Assembly (NCBI GenBank): GCA_015680685.1 | Contig: MNCI01004181.1 | Coordinates: 132,483-196,482, forward strand | DNA from: Gnetum montanum | Lineage: Eukaryota > Streptophyta > Gnetopsida > Gnetales > Gnetaceae | Reading direction: 5' to 3' | Length of the DNA stretch: 64,000 bases | Shown: positions 33,700-45,030 of the stretch, piece after piece | Layout of the letters: each line of letters begins with the position of its first letter | Position numbering within the stretch: position 1 is the first letter of the stretch | The notes under the pieces: model-generated | Seen by the model: only the letters and a program-made list of their open reading frames with translations | The model's database searches: none | What the model was told of the DNA's origin: nothing | Position numbers and translations under genes: made by a program

Positions 33700-34090
33700 C
33701 CTCTTTGTTGTCTCATCACAACCAAGATAAATGATCAGCAACTACGTTCTCGGTGCCTTTACGATCAATCATTGTAAGATCAAACTCTTGTAAGATTATG
33801 AGCCATTGTATGATGTGAGGGCTCACCCTTGGTTTATTCATTAGGAACCTTATTGCACTATGATCTGTGTGCATGAATAGCTTATAGCCTAAGACATAGT
33901 GCCTAAATTTTTCTAGTGTAAACACTACAACCATTAATTCTCTATTGTAGTGTAGTTAAGTTGTGCACTAGCAATACTCCTAGTTGCACAGTGGATGTAA
34001 TAAGGATGTTTTTGGTCATCTAACTGTGTAAGTACAGCTCCTAAAGCATATTTGGATGCATCAATCATTATGTGGAATGGTTTGGACCAG
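33700..34090 (-). pseudogene. pol: Element D RNase H
   Basis: MVVVFTLEKFRHYVLGYKLF, then HTDHSAIRFLMNKPRVSP, then ENVVADHLSWL. The TDH Asp and the final Asp of ADHL are kept, unlike the copies at 1-316 and 49800-50170 that read TNH. The N-terminal part (upstream of 33934) contains a stop. Confidence 0.87.
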
Positions 34091-34239
34091 TCAGGAGCTT
34101 GTAGAATGGGTGTTTCTACGAGCTTCTATTTTAAAGTTTGGAAAGTTAGTTTGCATTCCCTGGTCCATTCAAAAGGTATGTCCTTTTTTGTTAGTTCAAC
34201 CAATGGTTTTTCAACCTTTGAAAAGTTCTTAATTAACCA

Positions 34240-35010
34240 TCTATAATAGCCAGTGTGTCCAAGGAATGATCAGATATCTTTTACAGTTTCAAGTTACCGA
34301 GTGATTCCTTGGATGATTTTAATCTTTTTGGGGTCTAACTCTATCCCTGTTTGTGAAATCTTATGCCCTAATATGACACCTTGTTGGATCATTAAATAGC
34401 TTTTTTTCCAGTTGAGCCTTAAGTTGGTTTCTACACACTGCTTTAGTACTTACTCTAACCAATTCAAGGCTTGATCAAAGTTTGCTCCGTAAGTGGAGAA
34501 CTCGTTCATGAAGACTTCCACACCATTTCATATCTATTGCTAGAATATGCTTAGAACTAATCATTGAAACGTTGCAGGGACATTGCACAAGCCAAACAAC
34601 ATCTATGTAAATGTTTCCCAAGGACTGGTGAACATAGTCTTGGCTTGGTCTTCTAGAGCTATTTATATTTGGTTGTACCCACTGTACCTATTCAGAAAAC
34701 TATAATAGCGATGCCCTACAATGGTGTCTAAGACTTGGTCAACAAATGGCAATGGAAAGTGATCTTTGAATGTTGACATATGTAGTAGCCTAAAATCTAT
34801 GCACATCCTCCATTTACCTCCCTTTTTGGGCACAATAACTAAGGGAATAACCATTCACTATCAATAATGGGGTATATGAACCCAACTTTTAAAAGTTGTA
34901 TGATTTCTTCGTTAACCACTTGCTTAAGCTTTGGGTTAAGTTGCCTCTGTGGTTGTCTTCGAGGCTTCATGGAGGGGTCGGTGTAAATTCTATGTTGACA
35001 TATCTTAAGA
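34240..35010 (-). pseudogene. pol: Element D reverse transcriptase
   Basis: VIPLVIVPKKGGKWRMCIDF, FPLPFVDQVLDTIVGHRYY and the GYNQI block are readable (34663-34854). Near 34495 the catalytic motif reads VFMNEFSTYG where relatives have VFMDDFSTYG. Both Asp residues of the YxDD box are changed, so the copy could not polymerise even without its stops. Confidence 0.86.
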
Positions 35011-35054
35011 TCTATTCTTGTTAATTTAGGATATGACCAAGCAAAGGCTTTAGA

Positions 35055-35450
35055 TCATTTATTTATTACCTTCAGCAGTCTCTCTTTTTGTTGAGGAGCG
35101 AGCTTAGCGTTAATAATTACCAGTTTTTCATTCTTGAGAAATGTGTATTCCATACTAGTGGATAATGGTTTTAACTCAAGGGGCTCCTGTTTAAACTTAT
35201 CAAGGATTTTCAACTTTCCCCAGTTGATATTTTCAATGTTAAGACTTGGAAGTTGGTGATGGACTTGCTCTAATGTATCTATGCTATCGATGTAAGTGCA
35301 AGTCAAACCCTCAGTTGGTTCCATGCATATAGTTGAACTGCTCTCTTGATTAGTTGTCAACCACTGGGTGCCTTCTTGTCTTGTGGCTGCTGCATATAGG
35401 CATCTTTGTATATTAGTCACTTGTGCACACTGATTGCATGCAGGCAATGT
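35055..35450 (-). pseudogene. pol: Element D protease-RT linker
   Basis: An open segment with EGLTCTYIDSIDTLEQVHHQ, then INWGKLKILDKFKQEPLELK, then LVIINAKLAPQQKERLLKVI. It matches 60567-60872 of element Y. It carries no catalytic motif and is the N-terminal extension of RT in this family. Confidence 0.75.
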
Positions 35451-35870
35451 TAAACATTGTACAAATCATGACTTCCACATGCAATTACACCCTGTGTCAC
35501 TGTATGCGATGCATGGAACTTTCTTCTTCTTAATCTTTCTAAATGTATTTTCCTTTGATATTTCCAGGGAAGATTGTAGATTCCTAGGTGCACATCAATT
35601 GTGCTTAGCCATGCTCTTTCCATTATGATTGGGAAGTCCCCCTTACCATTGTTCACTTGAATCACTAGGAAGTTAGCTAGATACAACCATCCACAAATAG
35701 TGGTGACAATGTCCTCCACTAGTCCTAATGGGATAGTGATGGATTGGTCAGGCAACTCTAAACGAATGTTACTCTTTTTTAATGGAGGCAAGTTCTAGGC
35801 TTTGTACATTTCTTAAGAGATTAAGTTAACACTGGAACTTGAATCCAAAAGAGCTTTGCACGATTCATTC
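35450..35870 (-). pseudogene. pro: Element D aspartic protease
   Basis: MPPLKKSNIRLELPDQSITI, LGLVEDIVTTICGWLYLANF, then FPIIMERAWLSTIDVHLG. The last block is the end of the protease fold (G-R-A-W in relatives). The active-site segment (LLDLGSGVNL in relatives) lies upstream near 35830 and is decayed. Confidence 0.82.
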
Positions 35871-38450
35871 CCAACAATCTGTAGATATATAAGAGGACTC
35901 TCAAGATTAGAGAATTTCCTAGGAAGATGGCCAACTTTTATCCAATCAATGATGGCATGAGTTAACATGAACGTATGCATTGAATGTGGTCTTTAGGTTG
36001 AAGGGAGTTTTGAAGTTTCGATTGGTGATGAGGTGTTTGAAGAATTAGCCACTTGGGACTATAAGGACTTGATTGGAGTATTGGTTCTAAAGAAAGGTCT
36101 CTTCTTTGTGAAATTGTTTGGACCAATAGTAGGATGAGAATTAAAAACCATAGTAGCATTGCGTTGTTGCGGCTAGGTAGGGAACTCACCCTACATGGCT
36201 GGAGCAGGTGGTAATGGAGTTAAGGCTGGAAGAGATGCAACTAGATGAGAAGGATGGTATGTTTGTGGAACATCACCCCTATGAGAAGGAGTCCTATAAT
36301 ACTTAGGTGTTTGGTAGTGGGGTTGAGGAGTGATGTGACTAGTAGAGTCACATGGAGAGATTCGCTATTGCATGTAATATCCATATGGGTTAGGTTAACG
36401 ATAAGGATATTATTGTCATGGTGGTGGCATTCCCCATGATTGTGGATGATGCCATTGTTGATACTGCTCAATTGGTTGTGGTGGAGTTCCACTTGGATAA
36501 TATGCTAAGGGTTGGTGGAATTGTCTTGGGTTACCTTGGGGATAAGGTAACCTTCAAGGTGTTTACCTTTTGTTCAATCATGGGTTGAGTGCATACACCC
36601 CAAACTCCTGCAGATGTGAGATTATAGGGCAACATCCCTTAGGATGGTCATACTGGCATATCTTACATCCACTATCATTTTCTGTATCCGAATCCACAAA
36701 CTTTTTGATGATGGCAGCTTTGCCCTTACCCTTGTTGCGTGCATATTCCGCTTCTCTCTTTTTTCTCTTTTTCCATTCACTACCTTACTCTCTAGACTCT
36801 ACTATTTTGAGAACAGTTTGAAATCTATTATCTAGGGAGTCCCACATTTGGTCTACCTTTACTGATACTTCTGATGCCAACTTTTGAATGGGCAAAATTT
36901 TCCTATTCACCATCTCTTCGAGTGGTGACTCTTCTTCATCCTTACAAAATCTTACTCCCTTATTTTAGAGGGAAGGATCTTTGTTATATTCCTCCACACT
37001 CTCTCTTTTCCTTAGCTCATCTTCCTCTTTAGCAACTTACTCCAATAATCTTTGTACTTGATGGGTCCTAAGCTCAGATAGCCTTCCTTGAACATACATC
37101 TCGAGGGTTCTTTACATTTCATGCCTAAGCCCATGTATGAGATGGCATAGTTGATCCCTCTACAAATAACCATGGCCAAGACAACGATGTAACAGTGCAT
37201 AATATCAGCCCATGGCAACATCCAAGGGTTCATGCCCTCCTTGTTTCCATCCTTGGATTTTCTTTCACAGGTTGGACACTCAGGAGTACATTTGGTATTT
37301 ATTTTTGAACAATTCTAACATGGTACTCCACCTACAAATGAATTCCAATTCTAAGGATTGGTACTAGCTCTTCGCTTCTTTGACTAGTTTCTGTGAGAAC
37401 AACTTTAGTTTTTGCCATTCGTTTTCTATGTTTTGTAAGGCACATGCATCATAGAATGCTTGTAGATGATTTTGGGGATTAGCGTTGTATCCCCATTCAA
37501 ATTATGGGATGTTGTTCATGTCTAATCTCTTGATCCTACTATCTTTTTGGTGTTTTGTTGGGATTCTAACAGCCTTAGTTATGTCTAGCATACTTCGAGT
37601 AGTGAGTAGGGGTTCATCATGATCATCCCGTCTATGGTATCTATGATGCCTATATTGTTCCCTACTCTCCCTTCTTCCATGTTGTGATTCTCTAGAGTGC
37701 CCTCGTCCCCTTTCCTGACTATTTTGTCTATGACTCCCATTTCACCTACCCTTATCCTCATGATCTTTTTCTCTATGAATGTGTCCAGATCCTGAAGGAG
37801 AGGGTGAAGGAGATGATGAAGGTGAAGAAGGAGGAGGACTATCACCATGATGGTTCATGTTACCTTCTCTTCGGTGGTCACGACCTTAATCGTAGTTATG
37901 ATTAGAATGTCCATCTTTGTCATGTGTTTATGTTCCTTTTTCAGACCCTTTGTGTTTGTCGGTACTAGAATCTAGGTTATGGATAGTTGAGTGAAGATTC
38001 TGATACACAACCCCTTGAATGAAGTCAATGGGAGGAACATCATTGTGTGGGCAATTTCTTGAGGCAAATTCATCATCCTCATTTTCACTTAGGACATGTG
38101 GGACATTCTACGACAACTTCCCCTTTATGGATTCATAACATCTCTCCTGTTGTAAATCCATTTGACATTGTGCCTCTGTGGATTGATACTCTCTTGAGTC
38201 ATGGCCATGCACAATGTACTCTGCTTGTAAGTGCTGCATACCAAATTATATGAGATCATGAAGAAGCATGCCTAGAACAGAGCGATCAGGAGGTAACACT
38301 ATATTACCTTCTAAATCATACCAATGCAGTTGTTCATCTTGGTGGAGAATAAAGGTAAAGCTTGGTATATACTCATCAGGATGAACATATACCACACAAA
38401 ACGATTGAGGGACTAGCAGATTATCATGTGTACTACTCCTCCAATTGTTC
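35871..38450 (-). pseudogene. gag: Element D gag
   Basis: The N-terminal block FILHQDEQLHWYDLEGNIVL near 38340 and the central gag domain are broken by frameshifts. A zinc knuckle CKICQYDHPKGCC lies at about 36600-36650, followed by ISHLQEFGVYA as in elements X and Y. A His/Arg/Pro-rich C-terminal part follows. The open fragments (37585-37848, 37012-37233, 36241-36492) are partly in wrong frames. Confidence 0.75.
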
Positions 38451-38591
38451 CCTATATCAGACCTAGGAAGTGAAACACTTTCGTACGAAGAAGGAGATAT
38501 GATTTTCTATTTAGTGTGCAATGTATTATATATGATTTTTTCCTTGATGATAAATATTTCCTAAGTTCTAATTAGTGCACAATCAACAAAG

Positions 38592-38610
38592 TCCTTGGCA
38601 ACGACACTAA
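38592..38610 (-). promoter_or_regulatory. Primer-binding site of element D (tRNA-Asp type, degenerate)
   Basis: On -, the LTR end CTCATCA is followed by TTAGTGTCGTTGCCAAGGA. Compare TTGGCGCCGTTGCTAGGGA at 44928-44946. Differences are mainly C-to-T/G-to-A type. Confidence 0.75.
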
Positions 38611-39467
38611 TGATGAGCATCGAGGTATTCCTATGCTCAACCATACGAATACAAGCATCCACGCATGATCCGGTCAAATTCCAAGGACTAAGTGCTTATG
38701 CACTTTTGTGGAACAAGGACAGGTTACTCAATCGTTATCTTCCCAAGCTTACTTGTATAGCACGATTGTATGGTTAAGTAAACTTGAGGTAGATGATTTT
38801 TATGTTTTATGCCTTGGTGCTACAAAGGGGAGGAAAGAGATAACTAGGTAACTAATTTAATTTAACTACTCAACTATGCTTTAACTAGTCCTAACACCAG
38901 CATCTGTTCTCACTTGTTGTACACATCTTGAACCAGTGCAACACTGCTAGGATTACCAAACGCTAATCGTTACTAGGTTACCAAGCGTTACACACATGCT
39001 TGAAGTAATCGTACTGAGTTTGCTTACTTATGAGAGTTATAGGGTGAGAGAGAGAACATTAATTAACTAAGGAAAGTATTAAATAACTAAAATTAATATT
39101 AATTAATCTATTCTAGATGCTGTAAGGTTTATCACAAAGTTTTTCTTTATTGCTGTACACAAGGTGTGCTTAGGTACACAATGCTCGAATGAGGATCTGT
39201 TCACTTTATGACTCCTATTGCGGGCACACAGAAACAATTCTAACTTTGAGAGGGAGAAAAGGCAAGAGTTCAGGTAAGGGGCTAAGAATAATTAACAAAC
39301 GACTCATCAAAAACTACTACTAAACCAAGTGTGCCCACTCTTATTTATAGGTGACAAGATAGGCCCCGATATTTGATGCCCAATATCGCTTGGAAGGCTT
39401 CGATATTGCGTATCTGATATGGCAGATGCGATATCACATACCCGATACCCAATATCATGGCTCATCA
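38611..39467 (-). repeat. 5' LTR of element D
   Basis: 857 bp, TGATGA to TCATCA, inverted at the ends, with TATA on - at 39342-39349 and GATATC/CGATAT words in U3 (39365-39460). The paired GGTTACCAAGCG / GGATTACC motif of the U5 block lies at 38947-38991. Confidence 0.9.
39342..39349 (-). promoter_or_regulatory. TATA box of the element D 5' LTR
   Basis: TATAAATA on -, between the GATATC-rich U3 and the conserved R region. Confidence 0.72.
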
Positions 39468-39669
39468 TCTTTTAATTCTTAAAATTAATATTGATTGACC
39501 TATTTTATAGCTAGAGAAAGGTGTTGTTGATTTCATTTTAATTTTATAGGTTAATGTTAGTTTGATTATTGTACAAAAAAGGCCACCTGTGCATTTTCTT
39601 TTTTCAAGTAGCTTTCTTTCTTTTTTTTTGGGCGGGGGGCACTTTGGGTGTTAGCTCTTGCTCCCTATG
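39468..39669. other. Short non-coding flank of element D
   Basis: Starts with the target duplication tcttt. A T-rich run followed by GGGCGGGGGGCAC (about 39630) is the only notable word. Nothing recognised. Confidence 0.5.
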
Positions 39670-39988
39670 AATGGGTATTACAAGTATGAAAAAGCCCAAT
39701 CCTTATTTCTAGTCACACTTGTGCCCAAGTACAAGATGTTCGAATAAAGAATTTGTTCACTAAGTTGCACTACACTGTGAGCATTCACACTTCTAAGTAC
39801 TTAATACTAAATTCAAAAAAATAAATTGAAAGAGTTTTGCTACGATGGAATAAAATTTATTACTAATCCGTGTGCCTAAGTGCTATATTTATAGGGTGGC
39901 ACACATTCCATGATATTGCATATATAATGACGTAGCTAGAGCTACATATTGTAGTTCATCCAAAATTTGATTTATCACTTGCCCATCA
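39670..39988 (-). repeat. LTR fragment of the Athila-like family
   Basis: On - it starts TGATGGGCAAGTGATAA at 39988, with TATA at 39886-39893 and the R motif GTGAACAAATTCTTTATTC near 39745. Most of U5 is missing. It begins exactly where an older protease reading frame stops. Confidence 0.72.
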
Positions 39989-40207
39989 TTCCATACTAAG
40001 AATCATGTAATTATACTCTAAAGTTCATTATTAGAAAATTTTTATGCTAAGACACACATTGTATCTCAAGGGTTGACAACCTACAAAAATTATAGACAAC
40101 CAACTTATGGGAAGTTATCATTGAAACAACTAAGGGATTCTTCAAGGATTTAAAGTGTAAGCATAACTTATTAACAATCTTAGGGTTAATAAATGAATGA
40201 CTAGTTA
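39989..40207 (-). pseudogene. pro: Old Ty3/gypsy protease fragment
   Basis: On -: SHSFINPKIVNKLCLHFKSL, then NPLVVSMITSHKLVV, then a decayed YDVILGMD-type end (HDS, stop, YGM). The wording is chromovirus-like. The frame continues upstream into 43383 and beyond if the solo LTR (40208-43382) is removed, and is cut on the other side by the LTR fragment at 39988. Confidence 0.68.
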
Positions 40208-43200
40208 TGTAACACCCTTATTAATTATTTATAAAATATCTTATAAATAGTTAATAGAGATGCTATGAAACCCAAAGGATCTGGATTTAACCTTGATTTA
40301 CTAACTCAAAAGGAAGTGAAAAAATAGATAAAAATTATTAATTAGAAGCATAAATATAGTTAAGCAATATAGCACAACAAAATTTTACAATACTCACATA
40401 TATAATTAAATAAAATCTATTTATAGAAAATTTGAGGTTTGTTTAGCCATAAAAAGATAAATGTCCAAAAATTCCAATAGTTGCATCATAAAATAGTGTG
40501 TGAAATAAGAATTCCAACAACACTTATTTCACCTTAACTAGACATCTAGAAATAAAGTTATTCATGTTTGAAGTTTATCAAATTCAATAATAAAATTAAA
40601 AATGATAATTAAATAAAATATGAATATATAATAAATAATCTAAAATTTTCCTAAACATATAACATGTGCTAAAATGAAAAAATTTTCTTGAAAATTCATA
40701 TCTATCATTGTTTATTATTTATTCACAAAAATAAGTACATGGCTTAAATATCCAAAAAGTGGACCAGGTTTCTATTTTACAAAAATAAAAAATATACAAA
40801 AATTATTTTTCAAGTTTAAAAGATCCATGTTGTACAAAATTGATCCATATTTAATCTCATATTTCTTTTTCAATGATTCCCTACTTACTTTGGGCTATTT
40901 GCATTGAAATGCAGGAGGAGTTAGAACCCCTCAAATAAGAAAGTTTATTGTATTTCCCTCTTCATGAAGCATAACGATTCGAGGCCAAAAGTCTCAAGAT
41001 ATGGGCTAGGCAAGGTTTCTAATTAAATAGTCAAAGATGTTTCAAAGTCTAGAAATGTCACAAAATTTTTCAAAATGTTCAAAAGAATTTCCAAATATCT
41101 AAAAGGAATCCAAAAATCTTTTAAAAAAAACCAAAAATCCAAAAGAATGTATATTTTATCCAAGCATCTCTAAAGGTTGCGTCTTGATTACCCTCACTTC
41201 CAAAGGAACTCATTGATAACTCTTGGAATAGCCTGAATACTATCATTGGATTATGCTTTAAATTATTTAATGTCTAAAGATATCATAAATTTTCCATCAA
41301 AAATCAAAGAATGAATCCTTAATCAAGCATTTTTGAAGGCTAGGTTTTGGCTATCCTCACTACTAAAGAAACTCACTAATACTATCATCAGATTATCTTT
41401 GTGATCCCAAACAAGTCACTCATGACTAGGTCTTGGTAATAGCCCCACTACTAACATCCTTAATGGTTGATGCACACGTATCATCGCAAGGATAGGTCTT
41501 GACTAAGCCTCAATGCCATGGTCTTGGTTAAATTCATAGGTTCACATGAACTTATGAATCAAAATCCATGGTAGGAAATCCATCCAACAACCCTTCTTCC
41601 CATGGGATTGGTCACACTAAAGTACACTCCACTGTTGCATGCAAATGAGGGCATCTAAGAGATTCACAACTCCCATTACCAACTGAGAAAAATTGGTTTC
41701 ACAAATATTATTATTTTATTTCAAAATCCAAAAGATGTCCAAAATGACCAAAAATCCATAAAAGCTCAAATTTTACAAAGTTCTCGTAAAATCATGTTTA
41801 TGTCTTAAGTAGATCTCAGATATTTACATAATTTATAAAATATCTAGGGGCAAGTTGGGAAAAATTTACATAATTCCAAAAATTCACTAAAAGATAAAAA
41901 TGTATGGATAGGATTAAAATATTATTTTTCATAAAAACAAGCCCAAATGACAAAAGTCTAGCATAATCTTGGCATAATAGTTAAAATTGTAGAAGAATAC
42001 CACAAGATCAAAAAGCAAAGAGGAGGAATAAAAAATCTATAATATGGGGCAACCATGTGAAAGGAAAGTAAAATAAACTTCCTTAATTGTGTTGGTAGAT
42101 CATCCAAAATTCTCTTAGCATCTTCCTTTTCTACATAACACTCTTAATTAGCCACAACCTATATTTATAAGGTGGAGAATAGAAGAAACAAGACTCAAAT
42201 TGTCGAAAAGGAAAGGATGAAAAAAATCTTTTAGAAAAATGTGATGGAACACTATTTTGGAAAATGATGGTTGCAAAACCAAATGGTGGAAAAAAACAAC
42301 AAAAAGCAAGTAGCGGAAAAGGCAAAAGAAAAAAACATGAGGTGGTGTGAAAAAGTAATTCATCTAACATATAACATATATGTTTTGAGTTTGCACATGA
42401 ACATGCTTATCAACATTGAATTTAAAACAAATTTGATTTTTTTATTTTTATTTTTATTATTTCTTTTCCAAAATCATTTTTATAAGTTCAATTTTTCTAA
42501 TTTCCCTCTCCACTAATATTCTTGTACTTAAAATAGGAGACTTTAAATCAAATGCCGTTTGAAGCTATGGGATCTTTACTTATCATAGTGTTTTATCTAA
42601 TCATATGTTAAAATCCCACCTAACCTTCACTTATCGTAGTCGCTGAGTTCAAATTTTGAAACTTTTATGGTGTTTGAGCAAACTAGAAAATGTGATATCT
42701 CAAAAATCTTAACTCTAATTCTAGTCAGCCAAGGATCAAAACTAACATTTTGGAGCATCCTAGACACATTGATAAGGTTATATTCTAGGTAAAACATCAT
42801 CCTAGGGTACTTCCTTAACAAAGCTAATTTATGCAATATTTAATTATAATTAAAAATAAACTTCAAATCTTAGTTTAATAACAAAAAGCAGCAAGGGATA
42901 TGATTTGGCTAGGATGAGGGTTCAAAATTGCTCCATGAACAAAGTATTATACAATCACGTATGCATAATTAAAATAAAAGATGCATAATTAAAATAAAAG
43001 ATGCATAATTAAACGTGCATAATGAAGATTGAATATACATAACTAAATGTACATAAAGAACAAAAAATGCATAACCAAATACTTGTAAAGGCATAATACC
43101 TCATAAAAAGCAAAACTTCCTAGGGTAATGGGATTTCAATATTTAATCATAAAATATTTAAAAGATCTACGACTAGGCTTCAATAATAGTAAAATAAAGG

Positions 43201-43382
43201 ATACAAAACCTTAACAAATTACCCTAGCAAGCATATTGCATTCATTTACATAAAAAACTAACAACAACAATAATGGTAATGGAAAGAAGCTAAGCTATTG
43301 AAATGCATGTGACAACATTAAAGAATTAATTATATACATTAAATTAAATAATTAAATTTATGCAAATTTCTAGGTTGTGACA
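40208..43382. repeat. Solo LTR, 3.2 kb, with target duplication agtta
   Basis: It starts TGTAACACCC and ends GGTTGTGACA, flanked by agtta at 40203-40207 and 43383-43387. The interior is AT-rich and non-coding with no gag or pol. The two sides join into one - strand gag/protease reading, confirming it as a precise insertion. A solo LTR arises by recombination between the two LTRs of one element. Orientation undecided, since both ends look like plausible LTR starts. Confidence 0.8.
42961..43013. repeat. 20-bp tandem repeat, 2.6 copies
   Basis: ATGCATAATTAAAATAAAAG twice, then a partial third unit, inside the solo LTR. Confidence 0.95.
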
Positions 43383-44031
43383 AGTTACATTTAAGAAATA
43401 AACTAGTAATCTTACCTTTTCTTTTCATGGTTGTGTTGGGTTTCTCAACCAGGAGTTGATTAATTAAGGAATTGTTTTGGAATTTTTATTACCTAGTTGT
43501 TCTCTTTCTTACTGAAATCATTTTGTTGTCTTTGAAGCTTTGGAAAGAACCTTCAAGATAGCCTCCACTCTTACCATGTTCATTTTACTTTGAGCAATCT
43601 CTACTCATATGTCTTAGCTTGACACAACAATAGAAATTGGAACAATTTATTTTTGTATGCACCACTTTACCATAATTGAAACAAGGGTACTCAATAAGAG
43701 GCACTAATAGTCTACTACTTACACTCATCAAATCATCTAGCTTTCTTAGAACTTCTTAGTTTACTTCTTAGCAGCAAGCCTCTTTTCTTACCTATGTTCT
43801 TCCTCTAAAAATCTTCTTATTAGTTTCTTTTCATAGTTAAGGCTCAAGATTAGACATCTTCATACTTTAGTGATATAAATGTATTGAGATAATCATGGAT
43901 GGATGGTCGTAATCCCTTTATAAAAATTTCCATTCTAGCTTCCTCATTCTTTAGAATATAAAGAACAAATTCACTCATATTTAGATACTATCATGATTAT
44001 TTGATATATGTTGAAAAACACATTAGCCTTA
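43383..44031 (-). pseudogene. gag: Old Ty3/gypsy gag fragment with two zinc knuckles
   Basis: On -: MEIFIKGLRPSIHDYLNTFI near 43900 is the end of a gag domain. At about 43615-43690 two adjacent knuckles are readable: CFNYGKVVHTKINC and FYCCVKLRHMSRDC, each with a Cys replaced. Stops between. It precedes the protease at 40207 in the same old element, and its 5' part is lost where element X inserted (44032). Confidence 0.72.
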
Positions 44032-44927
44032 TGATGAAGTGTTCAGTTGATACGTTGATTGGGTTGCGTTAATGGAGTCTTGTTGACGTGGCCATGGTGA
44101 CGTGACCCCATCAACATATTCGTCCATGTGTTAACACAACCCCGTTAACGCAGAGTTTGTCTCTTGCTATAAATATGTGCACACTCGCAGCATTTATGGC
44201 ATATTTTGAGTTAATTGTAGCGAAGTTCTTATAGTTTTTTTCCATACAAGTTAAAATATTTTTCAAGTGCCTGTAGCAGAAGTGAGAAGGGTGTACGACT
44301 CTTTATTTGAGTGCTAATGTACCTAAGCCCATTGGCATGAGTGGCAATAAAGACAAGCTTTTTAAACATTCCTTGCAACATTTGGATTTAATTACTTAAG
44401 CATTAAAACACTTTAATATTTCAATGTTTTAAGCATTCCAAAGTCCTTTATTATTAGCACTTTATGGTTACAACCCTTCTCAGAGTTTATAAGAACCATA
44501 GGTACGACCATCTTGAACATATACCTAACACTTGGCAACCTAGTGATGCTTAACATCTGGTAACCCAGTAGTGGTTAGGGTATGCTTAGGGTGTGCACAG
44601 AAGATGAGATTGGTTGCTTATGCTAGGGAAAGTTAAGTGATAGAGTAGAACAATCACAAATAATACAACTTTCCATTTCCTACACTAAAAGAATCAGACC
44701 TTAAATGATAAAATGAAAACTAATAAAAATCATTTGCCTCAATCTCACTCAACCATCACTTTAGAATATTACAAGTGAGGTTGGGAAGATAATGACCATT
44801 CTAACTAAGGTTTTGCTGGCTGGAATTTTTTGTACATAAGTGCTTGTAGTCTATGAAATTCGATTGAGTTGCACATGCATGCTCATGATTCATATGGTTG
44901 GGCATAGGTGTACATCATCACTCATCA
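44032..44927 (+). repeat. 5' LTR of element X
   Basis: 896 bp, TGATGA to TCATCA. U3 contains TTGACGTGGCC and GTGACGTGACC (ACGT-core, G-box/ABRE-like) plus GTTAACG words. TATAAATA is at 44168-44175. R has ACGACTCTTTATTTGAGTGC and U5 the pair TGGCAACCTAG / TGGTAACCCAG (44533, 44558). The end is fixed by the PBS. Confidence 0.92.
44168..44175 (+). promoter_or_regulatory. TATA box of the element X LTR
   Basis: TATAAATA just below the ACGT-core motifs of U3. Confidence 0.72.
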
Positions 44928-44947
44928 TTGGCGCCGTTGCTAGGGAC
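44928..44947 (+). promoter_or_regulatory. Primer-binding site, tRNA-Asp type
   Basis: TTGGCGCCGTTGCTAGGGAC directly follows the LTR. It matches the 3' end complement of plant tRNA-Asp (TGGCGCCGTTGCCGGGGA) at nearly every base. This primer is typical of the Athila lineage. Confidence 0.9.
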
Positions 44948-45030
44948 TATTAGTCTTACATGCGCTATCTAGTCTTAGCAAGATCATTATTCATTGCATT
45001 GGAACGGACCCAATATATTGAAATCTACGC

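Larger units (their letters stand above)
29555..39467 (-). mobile_element. Athila-like element, structurally complete (element D)
   Basis: 9.9 kb with 5' LTR 38611-39467, PBS 38592-38610, gag, protease, RT, RNase H, integrase, 3' UTR with hairpin, PPT 30419-30433 and 3' LTR 29555-30418. The target duplication tcttt is at 29550-29554 and 39468-39472. The LTRs differ visibly (about 20 substitutions in the first ~190 aligned bases, mostly transitions, plus small indels), and every coding domain has stops, so it is old and inactive. Confidence 0.92.

Noticed and set aside
42961-43013. Short regularly repeated 20-mers resembling a CRISPR-like array
   Set aside because: Units are directly adjacent without spacers, AT-rich, inside a plant solo LTR. 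A simple tandem repeat.
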